From Ehretia macrophylla (lineage: Eukaryota > Streptophyta > Magnoliopsida > Boraginales > Ehretiaceae), in NCBI GenBank assembly GCA_037974665.1, contig CM075764.1, positions 86,918,825 through 86,982,824 on the forward strand: a stretch of 64,000 bases of DNA, in the 5' to 3' direction. Within the stretch, counting starts at the first letter, position 1. Each line of letters opens with the position of its first letter. Below are positions 13,269-25,390 of this stretch, one piece after another. The notes under the pieces were generated by a model. That model had not been told where the DNA came from and searched no databases. It saw only the letters and a program-made list of their open reading frames with translations. The position numbers and the translations under genes are program-made.

Positions 13269-15640
13269 TATTTTGTTCTTAATTTTTGTTAAGATGTCTT
13301 ATACCAATATAGCTAAATATCGCAAACATTGCAGATAAGATGGTTGATGATATAATGGCATCGGTTCTATATCCCATTAGTTATCACTAATTTTATTTTG
13401 AAACTATTGTGGAGAAGGTGAGTTCAACTTCATATAGTCCCTTGCTTGGATAGGATACTCAAACTCCTTATCCATCCACAAAAAAAATGAGATGTAGTTA
13501 ATATTTAGTACAATTTGATTAATATAGCATATTTAATTCATATATTAAATAATAAATTAAAAAAATCATAAATAAGCAAAAAATTACACCTTCAAGTTTA
13601 AATGATAGTGCCTTTTGAGACATCCATTATGCCACGTGGAAGCCAATAATGACCGTTAACACCCAAAAAAAGAAATGTTACTTTTATTTAAAAAAGGAAA
13701 TATTTGATTTGTATTTATCTTTATATGTTATTTTCTATGTTTTAAATGGCATATGACACTTTTTACATATAGATAATATTGAAATGAAACAAATTTAGGT
13801 GGTAAAAATGAGATCATATTTGTCTTCTATCTTTTTAAAAAAAGATTATTTAATCGTCTATGAAATAAATCATGTTTCTTTGTTGAATGAGGTAAATTTA
13901 TTTTTCTTTAATTTTTAGTTAACTTCTTACTTGCATATTTTGTTTTTATTTTTTTTGTTAAGATATCTTATACTAATGGAGATGAATTCCACAAACATTG
14001 CAAATAAGATAGTTGCCGATATCGGTAACCCCTATTTCTGCACTTCGTGTTTCGTTTCTCATCAACTATGTTTCTATCTGTATCAGTGGTTCATATATCG
14101 ATATCCCCTATTCAAGCCCAACAAGTGTTGCCCTCAATTAGAGAAGCGACCAAGCAAGACATGAGAGGTAGTAGCTCTCCAAAATTTGCAAGTTACTTTG
14201 ACATGAACTAAAGGTTGACAAAGGAAAATGATAAGCAAAATGAGCATAGTACTATGAGGCTTACTGCAAGAATATGAAAATCCCTCAATTACATGGGAAA
14301 CACGCAACGAGATGATATTAAAAAAAGATGAAACCAAATAAACTCATTATTGGTACATCATCATATTTTTCTTATACCCTTTGTCAAATAAACTCAATTT
14401 TTTTTATTGGTACTCATTTTTTTTTTGGTTATACCCTTTTGTGCATCACTAGCATCATTTTGAGCTATAAATTGTTTACTTCTCTTAAAGTTATCGATGA
14501 GCTAGTCTTGACAATTTGGTTGCAATTACAAATATTATATTTGTTTGATCTTGCAAACATACCTAAAACACATATAATGTGCCATGTTAATTAAGTTTGC
14601 CTCAGCATAACTTCGCCTCTCCAACTATTTTGCATAGATGAATATCCATTAAAATCTGTGCAAATTACTTTATGATTGTGTAACTACATGCCTACTTATT
14701 AGAGCATTTTACTTCGACTTAAATCTTCATGAGAACTCAATCTAATTTCATATTTTGAATTGGCTTCATTCTGAAGATGAATCATCAAGTCACTTGCAAT
14801 TACGTGAAAAATAAAATCTCTAGGCTGAACCTCTATCAGTAGAAATCCTTTTTTTTATTAATAACATTATTAGAAGTGATTTTGTCTAGCTAATCAAATA
14901 TTAATATTATAAGGGAACAACCATTTTGCCACATGTCAGTAAAAGAGGATCTCTCAGGAAACAACATATCATGCTACGTGTAAATTATAAATTATATTAG
15001 AAATTAATTTTTTATGACAATAAATTAACTTAAATTATAAACACCTCTTGATTTATTAAATTAAATTATATCATAAATTTAAGAATTTTATCTTATCTTC
15101 ATTTAAACTACTTTATCTTTATCTGTAGAAATCCTAACTTTATACACGTTTTTAAAGAGTCAGATAAATAAAATGGCATTGAGTGAATTTTTATGAATTA
15201 CATATTTTTTCCTTATCGTTGTTATTGTGCATTTATCCTTCAAAATCAAGTTATTTTTTATATCAGAAATCAAATTTTTATGGCAATAAATTAAATTAAA
15301 TTAGATTATAAACACCTCTTGATTTATTAAATTCAATTATATCATAAATTTGTATCCTATATATATAAGAATTATATCTTATCTTCCTTTAAACTCTTTT
15401 ATCTTTATCTGTAGAAGTCCTTACTGTGTACACGTTTCAAAGAGTCAGATAAATACAATGGCATTAGAGTGAATTTTTATGAGCTACAAAAAAAAAAAAA
15501 TTATCGTTGTTGTTGTGCATTCATCCTTCAACATCATGTCTAATATGGATTTTACCAGTTGACTATGCCTTTAAATTACATCTACCTCTTAACATAGTTA
15601 AGCAGTTCTTTTACTATTGTTGATTACGATTTTTTTTCTT
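13269..15640. other. A+T-rich region without a recognisable gene
   Basis: There is no supported coding region. A 90-bp stretch at 13270-13360 recurs diverged at 13930-14025 (both contain the CACAAACATTGCA/CGCAAACATTGCA core). A longer direct duplication lies at 14995-15535. The short ORFs (13931-14164, 14134-14337, 14328-14594) have low-complexity products and no family resemblance. Confidence 0.6.
14995..15535. repeat. Direct duplication of a ~260-bp A+T-rich unit
   Basis: Units at about 14995-15250 and 15265-15535 share ordered blocks: AAACACCTCTTGATTTATTA, ATCTTTATCTGTAGAA, AAAGAGTCAGATAAAT and TTATCGTTGTT. The second unit has an extra GTATCCTATATATATAAGA piece and a poly-A run. The function is unknown. 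Confidence 0.75.
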
Positions 15641-15734
15641 TTCCGAATTGATCACAGCTCTTCTTGAAGTTCATTGACACGGACCAGTTCCACGGCAAGT
15701 TCATGTGCAAAATTTGAATAGAGTAAAAACTTTA

Positions 15735-16720
15735 CAACTCTATATATGAAGCTTTTCTACTTAACTTTGTTTTGTTTTTTACTACTTCGAACTGAGAAGT
15801 TCTAAAAGCACAAGATTTTGAATGTGGTTTTGCGCAATTTTGGGATATTAAATACATTACAGGAACTTGCCCAAGTTCACATGTCTTCAAAAAGAGATGC
15901 AAAACACTACATTGGTATGTGCACCGGTCATAGAAGTTTAAATGCAGTTTTTATTTCGAAGCAATCAAGCTATGTAGCTTCCAACTTGAAAGTGTTATGT
16001 TTACTTTCCTAATCGTTTATGTACTATAGATTACACTAGATTTTAATTATTTGTGAATCTTGTGCGCTCATAGAACATCTCATCAGTGGTTCTTCAATTA
16101 CTTTTTCTTCTTTAAATCACTGGAATAATCTTCAGTCTTTTTCTGTGATATGTGTCTTTCTTCATTATATTATGATACAGAGTTTTGGAAGCAGATTCCA
16201 CCAAACGAGCCATATCGTGTTATTCTCGGTGATGTGAGGGACTAGCAGTACAACACCCACGAACGTGTTCGTCAGTTATTAGCCTAATATTCCAGAAGAG
16301 ACAACATTCACAAATGCTATGCAAGTTCGTATATCACATATGCATTATAATGTTTCGTCAATTTTAAACTTTCAATTGCTCAACAACACAAGTCTCTTTG
16401 AAAAATATTTCCATGATGAGTAGGGTCCAATGCAGTTATGTTATTCCATGTGAAAGAGTGTTGCGTTTAGGATGTCCCACACTTCTCAGTATATCCATTG
16501 CAACATATTTTCTGATGCACCATGTAGTGGAATAAATATTACAATCGGTTATTGAATTCTATATTTGAAGCTTTTTTAATTAATTTTGTTTTGTTTTCTA
16601 CTACTTTGAATTGATGGTTTAATAGCTAAGGAGAAGTTTTGAAAGCACAAGATTTTGATTGTAGTTTTGCACAATTTTGGAAAGCTAAATACATTACAGG
16701 AGCTTTCTCACGTTCATTAC
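15735..16720 (+). repeat. Diverged direct repeat flanking the PEPC fragment
   Basis: About 130-165 bp at 15735-15885 recurs at 16555-16720. The order is the same: CTATATATGAAGC/CTATATTTGAAGC, TTTGTTTTGTTTT, AAAGCACAAGATTTTGA, then TAAATACATTACAGGA. Each copy ends in an intron-like 3' splice site followed by the start of the same exon, so part of the captured gene seems to have been duplicated. Confidence 0.75.
15863..16324 (+). pseudogene. Phosphoenolpyruvate carboxylase gene fragment (two exons and an intron)
   Basis: Exon 1 (15863-15914) follows TTACAG and reads into SSKRDAKHYI; the donor is G|GTATGT. Exon 2 (16181-16324) follows GATACAG. Joined, the split codon gives Glu and the frame reads [20 protein letters not shown], a hallmark of plant PEPC, the cytosolic enzyme that carboxylates phosphoenolpyruvate to oxaloacetate. 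After that the fragment is broken: a TAG replaces the expected Lys codon near 16246, a second stop lies near 16285, and a small deletion shifts the frame before IPEETTFTN. The exon ends in CAA before GTTCGT, matching the family's usual exon end after NVEQ. Neighbouring PEPC exons are absent. It is a non-functional gene fragment that kept its intron, so it came from genomic DNA and not from mRNA. I am confident of the family from memory of it, not from a search. Confidence 0.85.
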
Positions 16721-19139
16721 TTGAAATTTATTTTAACTTCTAATCGATATTTGTTAGGATTTTGCATGTGAACTTAGGACAAAAGGTGAAAGCTAATTGT
16801 CTTATCTTCACTGCATGACCGAATTTATTGAAATAGTACCAATGTAGACGGACCGATCTATGATGTTTGTTTATTTAAAATCTTTTTATAAACCTTGCTG
16901 CTTGTCGAAACTTTTTAAAAAAAGACATGACAAATTAAAAGTTAGGTGATACCCGTGTATGATAGAAGTTCACTTTTTGCATATTTATGAATTTGATGTA
17001 GTCTTGATAGATTTCTTTTTGCATAATAGTAATTTACTTAGTTGAAACAGAAAAAAAATGTTGGGGTCGGTCAGTTAATGGGTTTGGGAGGTAGGTGGTC
17101 ATGAGCAGTGTCAACTTATGGCCCTGTTGTCTATTATTGGTAGGTAACTTTTTTGATATATTCTTATTGATAAAGTGAATGATGTGATGATGATATTGTT
17201 TTCTTTCCTTTCAACACTTTTTTTCCCTGCTATTGACATTAGAAAATTGATGAGGTGAACCAATTGCTTTTGTTTATGCTCTAATAATGGATAATAATAA
17301 TTTTGTGGTTGTCATTTGTAGTGTACAGTCACGACACTATGCCCATTGCCTAAACTATCTCTAGGTAAATGCAAAACTTTCATTTGAGCATTTTCAACAA
17401 TTTTTCTAATTTTTGCTTATAAGAAATGAACTCCACATAAATATAGCCAATATTTATGACAGTTAAAAGAAAAAATAATAAAGGACATTACATCCAAGAT
17501 CACTGACAAAGCAATCACACAATACACCAAACAAGCATATTATCAACGAGATAATATTGAGTCCATAACATGATCACAATTCCTGATTGCTGAAAATATC
17601 AAAGCGAAAAGGCATCAAAAGGAGAACAAAGCTACCTCACGAAAATATCCAACCATTATGGCATTTTACATGCTAGCTAAAGGCATCAAATTCATTTGCA
17701 CTAGATCATTTTTCAAGTTCTATGAACCTTCAAACTGCAACAAAGAAAAAAAAAACTCACACGTTATAGATAGAAGTATTAGAATTAATTCAGCGACAAA
17801 TTCTGCATATATAATTCAAACTTAATTGATTGAAGTTTCTAAGACATGTTCCAATTGGCTATTCTTGTCTAACAGTATTCTTCAGAACAAATGATACAAG
17901 TACTATAACCTAAAGACCAAAATTGAAGCGGCGGGAGGGGAGGGGAAAATAAAGCATAAAATTACCTCTACAGAGCCACCACAAAGCCCGGAAACTGAAT
18001 TAATAATATATAAAAAAAAAAAAGCCAAGGAAAGAAGAAAAATTTACCACTACCATAAGAAGTTCCGAATTATGATTTATGAATTATGATTTGTTTGTGA
18101 CATTAAAGTAGCTTACCTCGATTCTGTGGGACATCTTCCAAATTGTCGTTGACATCAAGCATTTAGTTGCAGTATCATATTTCATTTGCTAACTATTGCC
18201 CAACAAATCTGATAAGTACATTGCATGATTAAAGTTCTAAAAAATGGTGGGATAGGAAATTTTTATTATAAATGCACTAATTTCAATTTTGAACATACCT
18301 TCAAACAATATTCAATTTTCAAATATTCATAAATTTCATTGTACAATTATCATGCATTGCTTCGTTTAGTAATTTTTTTTATTTTCTTCAATATGTTTTG
18401 ATATAGTATTCTTAATATCGTTATTACTTTTTTTCTAAAACAAGTATCATTGCAATAATATAGATGCATTATTGACCAATTACAATTAGGATATCATGTT
18501 AATAAGAAGTTCGCAAAGAGAAATTTCGTAACGAGTGGCTCCTTAAAAAATGGTGGATATTAATAATGGTAACGCTTTTAGACATGTTGCACTTTTAAGA
18601 GTGATAAGTAAACAAGGATTGAAAATTTTGATAAAAGATAGTAATGATAAAGTATCAAAAACTACAATTAATGTGGTTTACAAAGAAGTATCTAAAGAAT
18701 AAACTATGCAAGTACATTTTTCTTATTATTTGTATCATATGTTTGATTCTATTTAACATGTTTTTATTTCTTTTCATCAGTGTTTGTATTATATTGTAAC
18801 GGTAGAAATAAAAACAAAGTCTTATCCTATATGATTTCTGAGATGATTTAATCATATGTTTTCAAGTATATCCTACAAAGGTACAGGCAAAGAGTAAGAA
18901 TGAAGTTAAACTAGGAGGAAATGAGGTGAACTTTGTAGAGACAACAACTTTAGGAAAGAAGATATATACATGTATCTTTTGAAACACCTGATTTATGTAA
19001 AACAGTGTTTACAATCACATTTTTTTAGAAAAAAAAGATGCTTATATTTGTATTTTGTATTTGTTTGTTTTTGTAAAATAATGTGATTAAACAGTTAAAT
19101 AAATTGGTTCTATGTTTCATACTTTAGAGTATACACATT
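16330..19139. other. A+T-rich region; exon-like traces only
   Basis: No supported gene. On the minus strand, two short open stretches are followed by GT donors: about 18165-18118 (then GTAAGC) and 17996-17968 (preceded by CAG, then GTAATT). Joined, they stay open in one frame, but I do not recognise the product. The remainder is low-complexity A+T with short poly-A and poly-T runs. Confidence 0.5.
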
Positions 19140-19165
19140 ACATCGATGCATGGGTAAAAGACTAG
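19140..19165 (+). mobile_element. Possible Helitron 3' terminus
   Basis: ACATCGATGCA (a short palindrome, CATCGATG) is followed by TGGGTAAAAGA and CTAG, then T. Plant Helitrons end with a short hairpin about ten bases before CTRR, inserted between A and T, often with a GGGTAAAA-type tail. The match is short and I could not define a matching 5' TC end, so this stays tentative. If real, the upstream PEPC fragment would be captured cargo. Confidence 0.4.
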
Positions 19166-19778
19166 TAATACTTATATGATAGCCTAAAGGAGGATAACAT
19201 GATTGACTTAAGGAGGGGTATTTAAGTAAAATACAACTATTAATTTCAATGATAGGATTGACTTACATAGTGTTTGGAAACACTTGAGATGTGAAATTCA
19301 TTTGATTTATAAATGAATTCCGTGGGGATTTGTATTTACAAATAAATTTTCTTGTTTAGAATTGTAAATCAATATTAAGTCAATTATATTATTTGCAAAT
19401 ACAAATTATGTTTGAAATACATATGAAATTTGAATTAATGCTTCTATTTTACTTAAATACACTTCTTTTATTATTTTGAAATTAGACTTGTTATAAGTTA
19501 TCATCTTACCACATTATTGATTATTGCTATTATCATAAAATTATCTAAAAAAACAAAAAAATATATTTAAGAAAAATCTTGAGTAAAGTTTAACAATACA
19601 GAAGAATCATAATTTCAACAATCAGTTCAAGATTACAAAATAAACTTACATTTCATGTGACAAAATTAACGCACACATGTCAATTAAGAGTTGTTTAAGT
19701 TGACCGAAATAAACAGATACCACACTGCAAAATCTAAGTCCGGAGGCCTTGGGGACAATCGGGAAACATCATTACCAG

Positions 19779-20730
19779 TTAGCCAAGATCAGGGATGAAC
19801 CAAACAGGAGATGGCTTCAGCACATTACGTTCCATGCTTTTTAGACCGCAAGGATAATCAAATGGTTCTAACACCTTATTTTCATAATTGAAATTACCCA
19901 CGTCGTAGTCTCCGTAAAGTGTATCATCTAGCAATGAAATAGAAGTATGGAAATGATTGGTGAAGTAGATAGAATTTGGCTTCAAATGCTGCGGATAATC
20001 TAGTGCAGGTAGCGAGAAAGATCGACTTTTTCCAATAAAGAAGGCACGGTCATTCAAGGAACGATTCAGATATTTAATTTCATGACTTGATCATTGAAGT
20101 CAACTTCATATACTTCAAAAAACAAAGTGAGGTAATGTGGTGAACCTGCGAAGAATGGCATAGCAATGAATCTTTCAATCATAAGAAAGTCATCAGACCA
20201 TGGCTCTGTCAAAAGGTAAGGCACCGTAAAGTAGTCATATTTCATACGTAACTCATCGTAAGTTTCAGCAGGCAGAGGCCTCCAATGATCTTTGATCTCT
20301 AATTCCGCTACGAGTTTCCTCTTTGGAGAGGAAGGGCCGCTAAGATCCCAACAATCAAGCTCCTTGGACGAATTGAGACCATAGAACAACTTGTCTTTAC
20401 TAGAATATGCAATTTCCTTATAATCCTTTAAATTTTCATCTTCATCTAAAGGAATCCAAGTTGTATCGTATCCTGGCCTGCAAAAGCCGAGCCTATCACG
20501 GGGACCATAAATACACATTGCTATGCAGCCGCCTTCATCAGGCGATGATGAGAGAATCAAAGTACTGATAAAAGTAAAGGGGTAATCAGGCTTTCTACCG
20601 CCAAGGGTGTCAACGGACGGCAGCTTGATGATGCGATGAGAGATGGGATTGTAGAGAAAAAGAGCGCAATCACTACGGTTTGTATAAACCAGCCAGCCGT
20701 GAGACGATCCTAGACAAAAAGGGTCGTCAT
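19779..20730 (-). pseudogene. DUF295-domain protein, copy 1, C-terminal part
   Basis: The frame from 20730 down gives DDPFCLGSSHGWLVYTNRS, YNPISHRIIKLPS, LSSSPDEGGCIAMCIYG, CRPGYDTTWIPLDED and WSDDFLMIERF. These are successive strands of the plant DUF295 (KIB1-4 type) beta-propeller. After FFEVYEVDFNDQ the frame breaks: relative to copy 2 there are four extra bases (TTAA-like, about 20075-20085), giving an early stop at 20066. In the shifted frame (20057-19779) the end of the domain continues with SLNDRAFFIGKSRSFSLP, NSIYFTNHF, DVGNFNYENKV and PVWFIPDLG. The N-terminal part is at 25916-26242 on the far side of the copia insertion. It is a dead gene by both insertion and frameshift. The biochemical role of this family is poorly known. 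Confidence 0.9.
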
Positions 20731-21237
20731 TGTGAGCAATAAAAGTTTGGTGCAAGTCAAAAGAAGACAAAAAGCAATGGGAAATGAAGAAAAATCTTTG
20801 GTTGCAAAGTTAGGCACACACAATTTTGGGTTGATTTCACACTACATGTGAGAAGACTTTTGGTGCAAGATGAGCCTATAAATAGAGGCTTAAACTTCAC
20901 CATTTAGCATCACCAAAACATTCCAAGTTAGAGAGAAAACATAAGCTTTCTCTTGAATAGTTTTCTTCCTCTTTTGTTGTTCTATATTTATGAGTGAGAG
21001 TTAGTTTCTCCTATTATTTGAGAGAGTGATATTGTTCTCTCCTTATATTAGAGAGAAGGTTATTGTAAAATACTCCACATCATAGTAAATCCTCCATTAC
21101 TTGCCCGTGGTTTTTTCCTCGATTTGTTTGAGGGTTTTCCACGTAAATCTTGTGTCTCTACTTTCTCTGTTCTCATTCATATTTTAGCTGCGTAATACTG
21201 CGTGTTCCCGACCATTTCGCTGCACCGATACTCAACA
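20731..21237 (+). repeat. 5' LTR of copia element 1
   Basis: 507 bp, the same length as the 3' LTR. It contains a TATA box (TATAAATA, 20877-20884) about 150 bp in, followed by a pyrimidine-rich leader. It ends CTCAACA directly before GTGGTATCATAGCC. Confidence 0.95.
20877..20884 (+). promoter_or_regulatory. TATA box in 5' LTR
   Basis: CCTATAAATAGAGG is a strong plant TATA context. The same sequence is at 25555-25562 in the 3' LTR. It would drive the element's genomic RNA, and the 3' copy could transcribe outward as antisense from the 5' end of DUF295 copy 1. Confidence 0.75.
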
Positions 21238-21238
21238 G

Positions 21239-21251
21239 TGGTATCATAGCC
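21239..21251 (+). other. Primer-binding site of copia element 1
   Basis: TGGTATCATAGCC starts two bases after the 5' LTR and is complementary to the 3' end of plant initiator tRNA-Met apart from one position (usual form TGGTATCAGAGCC). It primes minus-strand DNA synthesis. Confidence 0.85.
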
Positions 21252-21264
21252 ATTGGTTACGGGT

Positions 21265-21415
21265 CACTGATATATATACGGGGTTACTATTTACACATAC
21301 TGTATAGTACTATTCACATATACGGTATCGATACTATTTTCGTATACGGTTTTGGTACTATTCACGTATACGGTACTATTCACGTAAATAGTACTATTCA
21401 TAGTGAAATAGTGGG
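21265..21415 (+). repeat. Tandem short repeats in copia leader
   Basis: Between the primer site and the gag start, TACTATTCAC and ATACGGT units recur about five times with small variations (for example ACTATTCACATATACGG, then ACTATTCACGTATACGG, then ACTATTCACGTAAATAG). The run lies in the transcribed leader, where packaging or dimerisation signals would be expected. Confidence 0.8.
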
Positions 21416-21453
21416 AGCCGGTTCAAGTTACGAAGTAGATCGTCGTTAATACT

Positions 21454-24400
21454 ATGGCGGCAAAATTTGAAATCGAGAAGTTCAACGGGAGAAATTTTTC
21501 CCTATGGAAATTGAAAATGAAGGCAATCTTGAGAAAGGAGAATTGCTTGGCAGCAATTGGAGACAGACCAGCGGAGGTGACAGACGACAAGTGGAAAGAG
21601 ATGGATGACAACGCTATGGCTAATCTGCACCTGGCATTGGCAGATTCAGTATTGTCAAGAGTTGATGAAAAGAAGTCAGCAAAAGAAATTTGGGATGCGC
21701 TGACCAAACTATATGAGGTCAAGTCACTTCACAATAAGATTTTCTTGAAGAGAAGACTCTACACTCTTCGGATGAGTGAGTCCACATCGGTGACAGATCA
21801 CATCAATACCTTAAATACGCTATTCTCTCAATTGACTGCAATTGGGCATAAAATAGCGAAGCTTGAATGTGCATAAATTCTACTTCAAAGTATACCTGAT
21901 TCGTATGATCAACACATCATTAGTTACACTAACAATGTTCTTTCAGATTCTGTTATTTTTGATAATGTTGCAGCCGCTGTTCTGGAAGAGGAATCTAGGC
22001 GCAAAAGTAAGGAAGACAGAATCGAAAGTTCACAACAAGCAGAGGCATTATCAATGGTGAGAGGGAGATCAACGGAACGTGGCTCTAGTAGGAGCAACAA
22101 CCATGGTAGATCAAAATCAAGGAGTAGAAAGAATATCAAATACTACAACTGTGGCAAGAAAGAGCACTTTAAGAAGGATTGTTGGAGCAACAAAAAGAAT
22201 CCCGAGGTGATAAATTCTCAGGGATGTGTAGCGACTGCACCAGATGATAGAGATATTTTATATAGCGAAACAACAAGTGTATCAGATGGCAGAAAGAAGC
22301 TCACTGATGTTTAGATAATCGATTCAGAAACAACATGGTATATGACCTTTCGTTGATAATTGTTTCACACATATGAACCTACCTATGGAGGATCTGTGTA
22401 CATGGGTAATGATCATGCCTTGGAGATTACTGGTATTGGTATTGTCAAGATAAAAATGTATGATGGTACCATTCGCACCATTCAAGGGGTACGACATGTG
22501 AAGGGCTTGAAGAAGAACCTATTGTCCATTGGACAATTGGATGACCTTGGCTGCAAGACCCATATCGAGGATGGGATCATGAAGGTCGTCAAAGGAGCGC
22601 TTGTGGTGATCAAGGCAGAAAAGATTGGGGTAAATCTATACATGCTTTTGGGAGATACGTTGCAGGAGGCAGATGTATCAGTTGCATCAGCCGGTCAAGA
22701 AGAATCAACTATAATGTGGCATCACAGATTGGGCCACATGACAGAACGTGGCTTGAAGATTCTCGCTGAACGTAATCTCCTACCCGGGCTCAAGACGGTA
22801 AATTTACCTTTCTGTGAGCATTGTGTTACCAGTAAGCAGCATAGATTGAAATTTGGGAGATTTACTGCCAGAAGCAAACACATTTTAGACTTGATCCATT
22901 CAGATGTTTGGGAATCACCGGTTTTGTCCCTAGGAGGAGCCAAATACTTTGTATCATTTATTGATGATTACTCCAGGAGACTGTGGGTGTATCCAATCAA
23001 GAACAAGTCAGATGTGTTTCCAATATTCAAAACATTCAAAGCGCTGGTGGAACTTGAATCCGGGAAAAGGTTCAAGTGTTTAAGGACGGACAATGGAGGA
23101 GAATACACTGACGGAGCTTCTTGGCATTTTGCAAGCAAGAGGGTATTCAGAGGCAATTTACTGTTGCACATACACCTCAGCAAAATGGTGTAGCAGAGCG
23201 GATGAACAGAACTCTTCTTGAAAGAATGAGAGCTATGTTGGAAACTGCAGGACTAGCCAAATCATTTTGGGCAAAAGCAGCTAGAACTGCCTGTTACGTG
23301 ATAAACCGGTCACCGTCAACTGCAATTAGGTTGAAGACACCAATGGAAATGTGGACCGGAAAACCCACAGATTATTCTACCTTGCACGTATTTGGGTGTC
23401 CGGCATATGTGATGTATGGTTCCCAAGAAAGAACAAAGCTGGATCCAAAATCCAGAAAATGTGTATTCTTGGGAAATGCTGATGGTGTTAAGGGGTATCG
23501 CCTGTGGGATTCCACTGCCCACAAGGTTGTCATCAGCAGAGATGTGATATTTGCAGAAGATAAACTGCAAAGTGAAGACGACAGCAACACTTCAAATGAG
23601 ACTACTACAATACAAATTGAAGATAAGTCAGAACAAGGAGATGCTTCTTCTGAAGCTGCACCGGAGCACGAGGAACAAGAACCAGATGATGCTGAGGTTA
23701 CAGAAGTCCGACGTTCATTGCGTCAGACAACAAGACCAACTTGGCATTCAGATTTTGTCATGGCGAGCAATGCTGCATACTGTCTTCTAACGGAGGATGG
23801 AGAGCCATCTACCTTTCACGAGGCTATAAAAAGCCCCGATGTTGCCATGTGGATGACAGCAATGCAAGAAGAAATTGAAGCTCTACATAGAAACAAGACG
23901 TGGGAGCTTGTTCCACTACCACCTGGACGGAAAGCCATTGGTAACAAATGGGTCTACAAGATCAAGCGAGATGGTAATGACCAAGTGGAGCGATATCGTG
24001 CAAGACTGGTAGTGAAAGGATATGCTCAGAAAGAAGGAATTGACTTCAACGAGATATTTTCTCCTGTGGTAAGACTTACAACTAGAATGTGTGCTGTGTT
24101 AGACTTACATCTAGAACAGTTAGATGTAAAGACGGCTTTTCTTCATGGTGAGCTTAAAGAAGAGATTTACATGCTTCAACCAGAAGGGTTTGTTAAGAAA
24201 GAAAAAGAAAACTTGGTTTGCAGGTTGACCAAATCTCTGTACGGTTTAAAGCAGGCGCCAAGGTGTTGGTACAAGAGATTTGATTCCTTCGTGATTAGCC
24301 TCGGGTACAACAGACTCAATTCACACCATTGTACGTACTACAAGAGGTTTGGTGATGCTGATTTTATCATTCTGCTGTTGTAAATGGACGACATGCTGGT

Positions 24401-25346
24401 AGCAGATCCCAGCAAAGATCGAGTCCAAGAACTGAAGGCACAGTTGGCTGGGGAGTTTGATATGAAGGATTTGGGACCAGCAAACAAGATTTTAGGGATT
24501 CAAATTCACCGAGATAGAGAAGGCAGGAAGGTATGGATTTCCTAGAAGAATTACTTGAATAAAATCTTGCGGCGCTTCAATATGCAAGATTGTAAGGAAA
24601 TCTCGACCCCGCTTCCTGTCAATTATAAATTATCCTCAAGTATGTGCTCTAGCACTAAAGCGGAGAGGATAGAAATGTCTCGAGTACCGTATGCATCAGC
24701 AGTGGGAAGTCTCATGTTCACTATGATATGTACGAGACCAGATATTGCTCAAGTAGTTGGTGCGGTCAGTCAGTTCATGGTGAATCCCGATAGAGAGCAT
24801 TGGAATACTGTTAAGAGGATCCTACGATACATCAAAGGGATCTCGGATGTTGCATTATGTTTTGAAGGATCAGAATTTACTGTCAAGGGTTTTGTTGATT
24901 CGGATTTTGCAGGTGATGCCAATAAACGGAAGTCCACTACAGGCTATGTGTTTACAGTTGCAGGCGGCGTGGTAAGCTGGATATCTAAATTACAGACTGT
25001 TGTGACCCTATCTACAACAGAGGCTGAATACATGGTAGCTACACAAGTTTGTGAAGAAGCAATCTGGATTAAACGGTTAATGGAGGAGCTCGGGCACAAA
25101 CAAGAGAAAATTCCCTTGTTTTGTGACAGTCAGAGTGCCTTGCACATTGCAAGGAATCCAGCATTTCATTCCAGGACGAAACACATAGGTGTTCAATATC
25201 ACTTTGTTCGAGAAGTAGTGGAGGAAGGGAGTGTGGATATGCAGAAGATTCACACCAACGAGAACCTAGCAGATGTCATGACAAAGCCAATCAATGTTGA
25301 TAAGTTTGTTTGGAGTAGATCCTCCTTTGGCCTAGCAAAGACGTAA
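21454..25346 (+). pseudogene. Copia gag-pol polyprotein (TNT1-like), inactivated
   Basis: The start is MAAKFEIEKFNGRNFSLWK, a typical TNT1-like Gag. Domains in order are Gag; a CCHC-like zinc knuckle near 22145 (Y-N-C-G-K-K-E-H-F-K-K-D-C, first Cys replaced by Tyr); protease near 22318 with DSE where D-S/T-G is expected; GAG-pre-integrase (MWHHRLGHM, near 22715); integrase (DDYSRRLWVY; the DNGGEYT Asp); reverse transcriptase (KWVYKIKRDG, VARLVVKGYAQ-type region); and RNase H to the C-terminal KTKHI/ADVMTKP end. Stops lie at 21874, 22312, 22354, 22357, 24381 and 24543, with a one-base frameshift near 23115. The stop at 24381 falls at the Tyr of the YVDD catalytic motif. Most damage is single substitutions, consistent with a recent decay. 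Confidence 0.93.
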
Positions 25347-25390
25347 GCAACATGGAATTGGCAAGTATGGAGAGATTTGAAGTGTCACCA

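Noticed and set aside
15638..15720. An exon-like piece after CACAG with LLEVH and GPVPRQVHVQ readings, considered as another PEPC exon
   Set aside because: It does not match the PEPC region expected upstream, and the frame is broken by a stop; left unassigned.
23316..23590. Antisense ORFs over the copia integrase
   Set aside because: They are shadows of the gag-pol frame in the opposite strand.
24543..24545. Possible programmed readthrough at a TAG codon in copia pol
   Set aside because: Other stops and a frameshift in the same frame show ordinary decay; no readthrough context is apparent.
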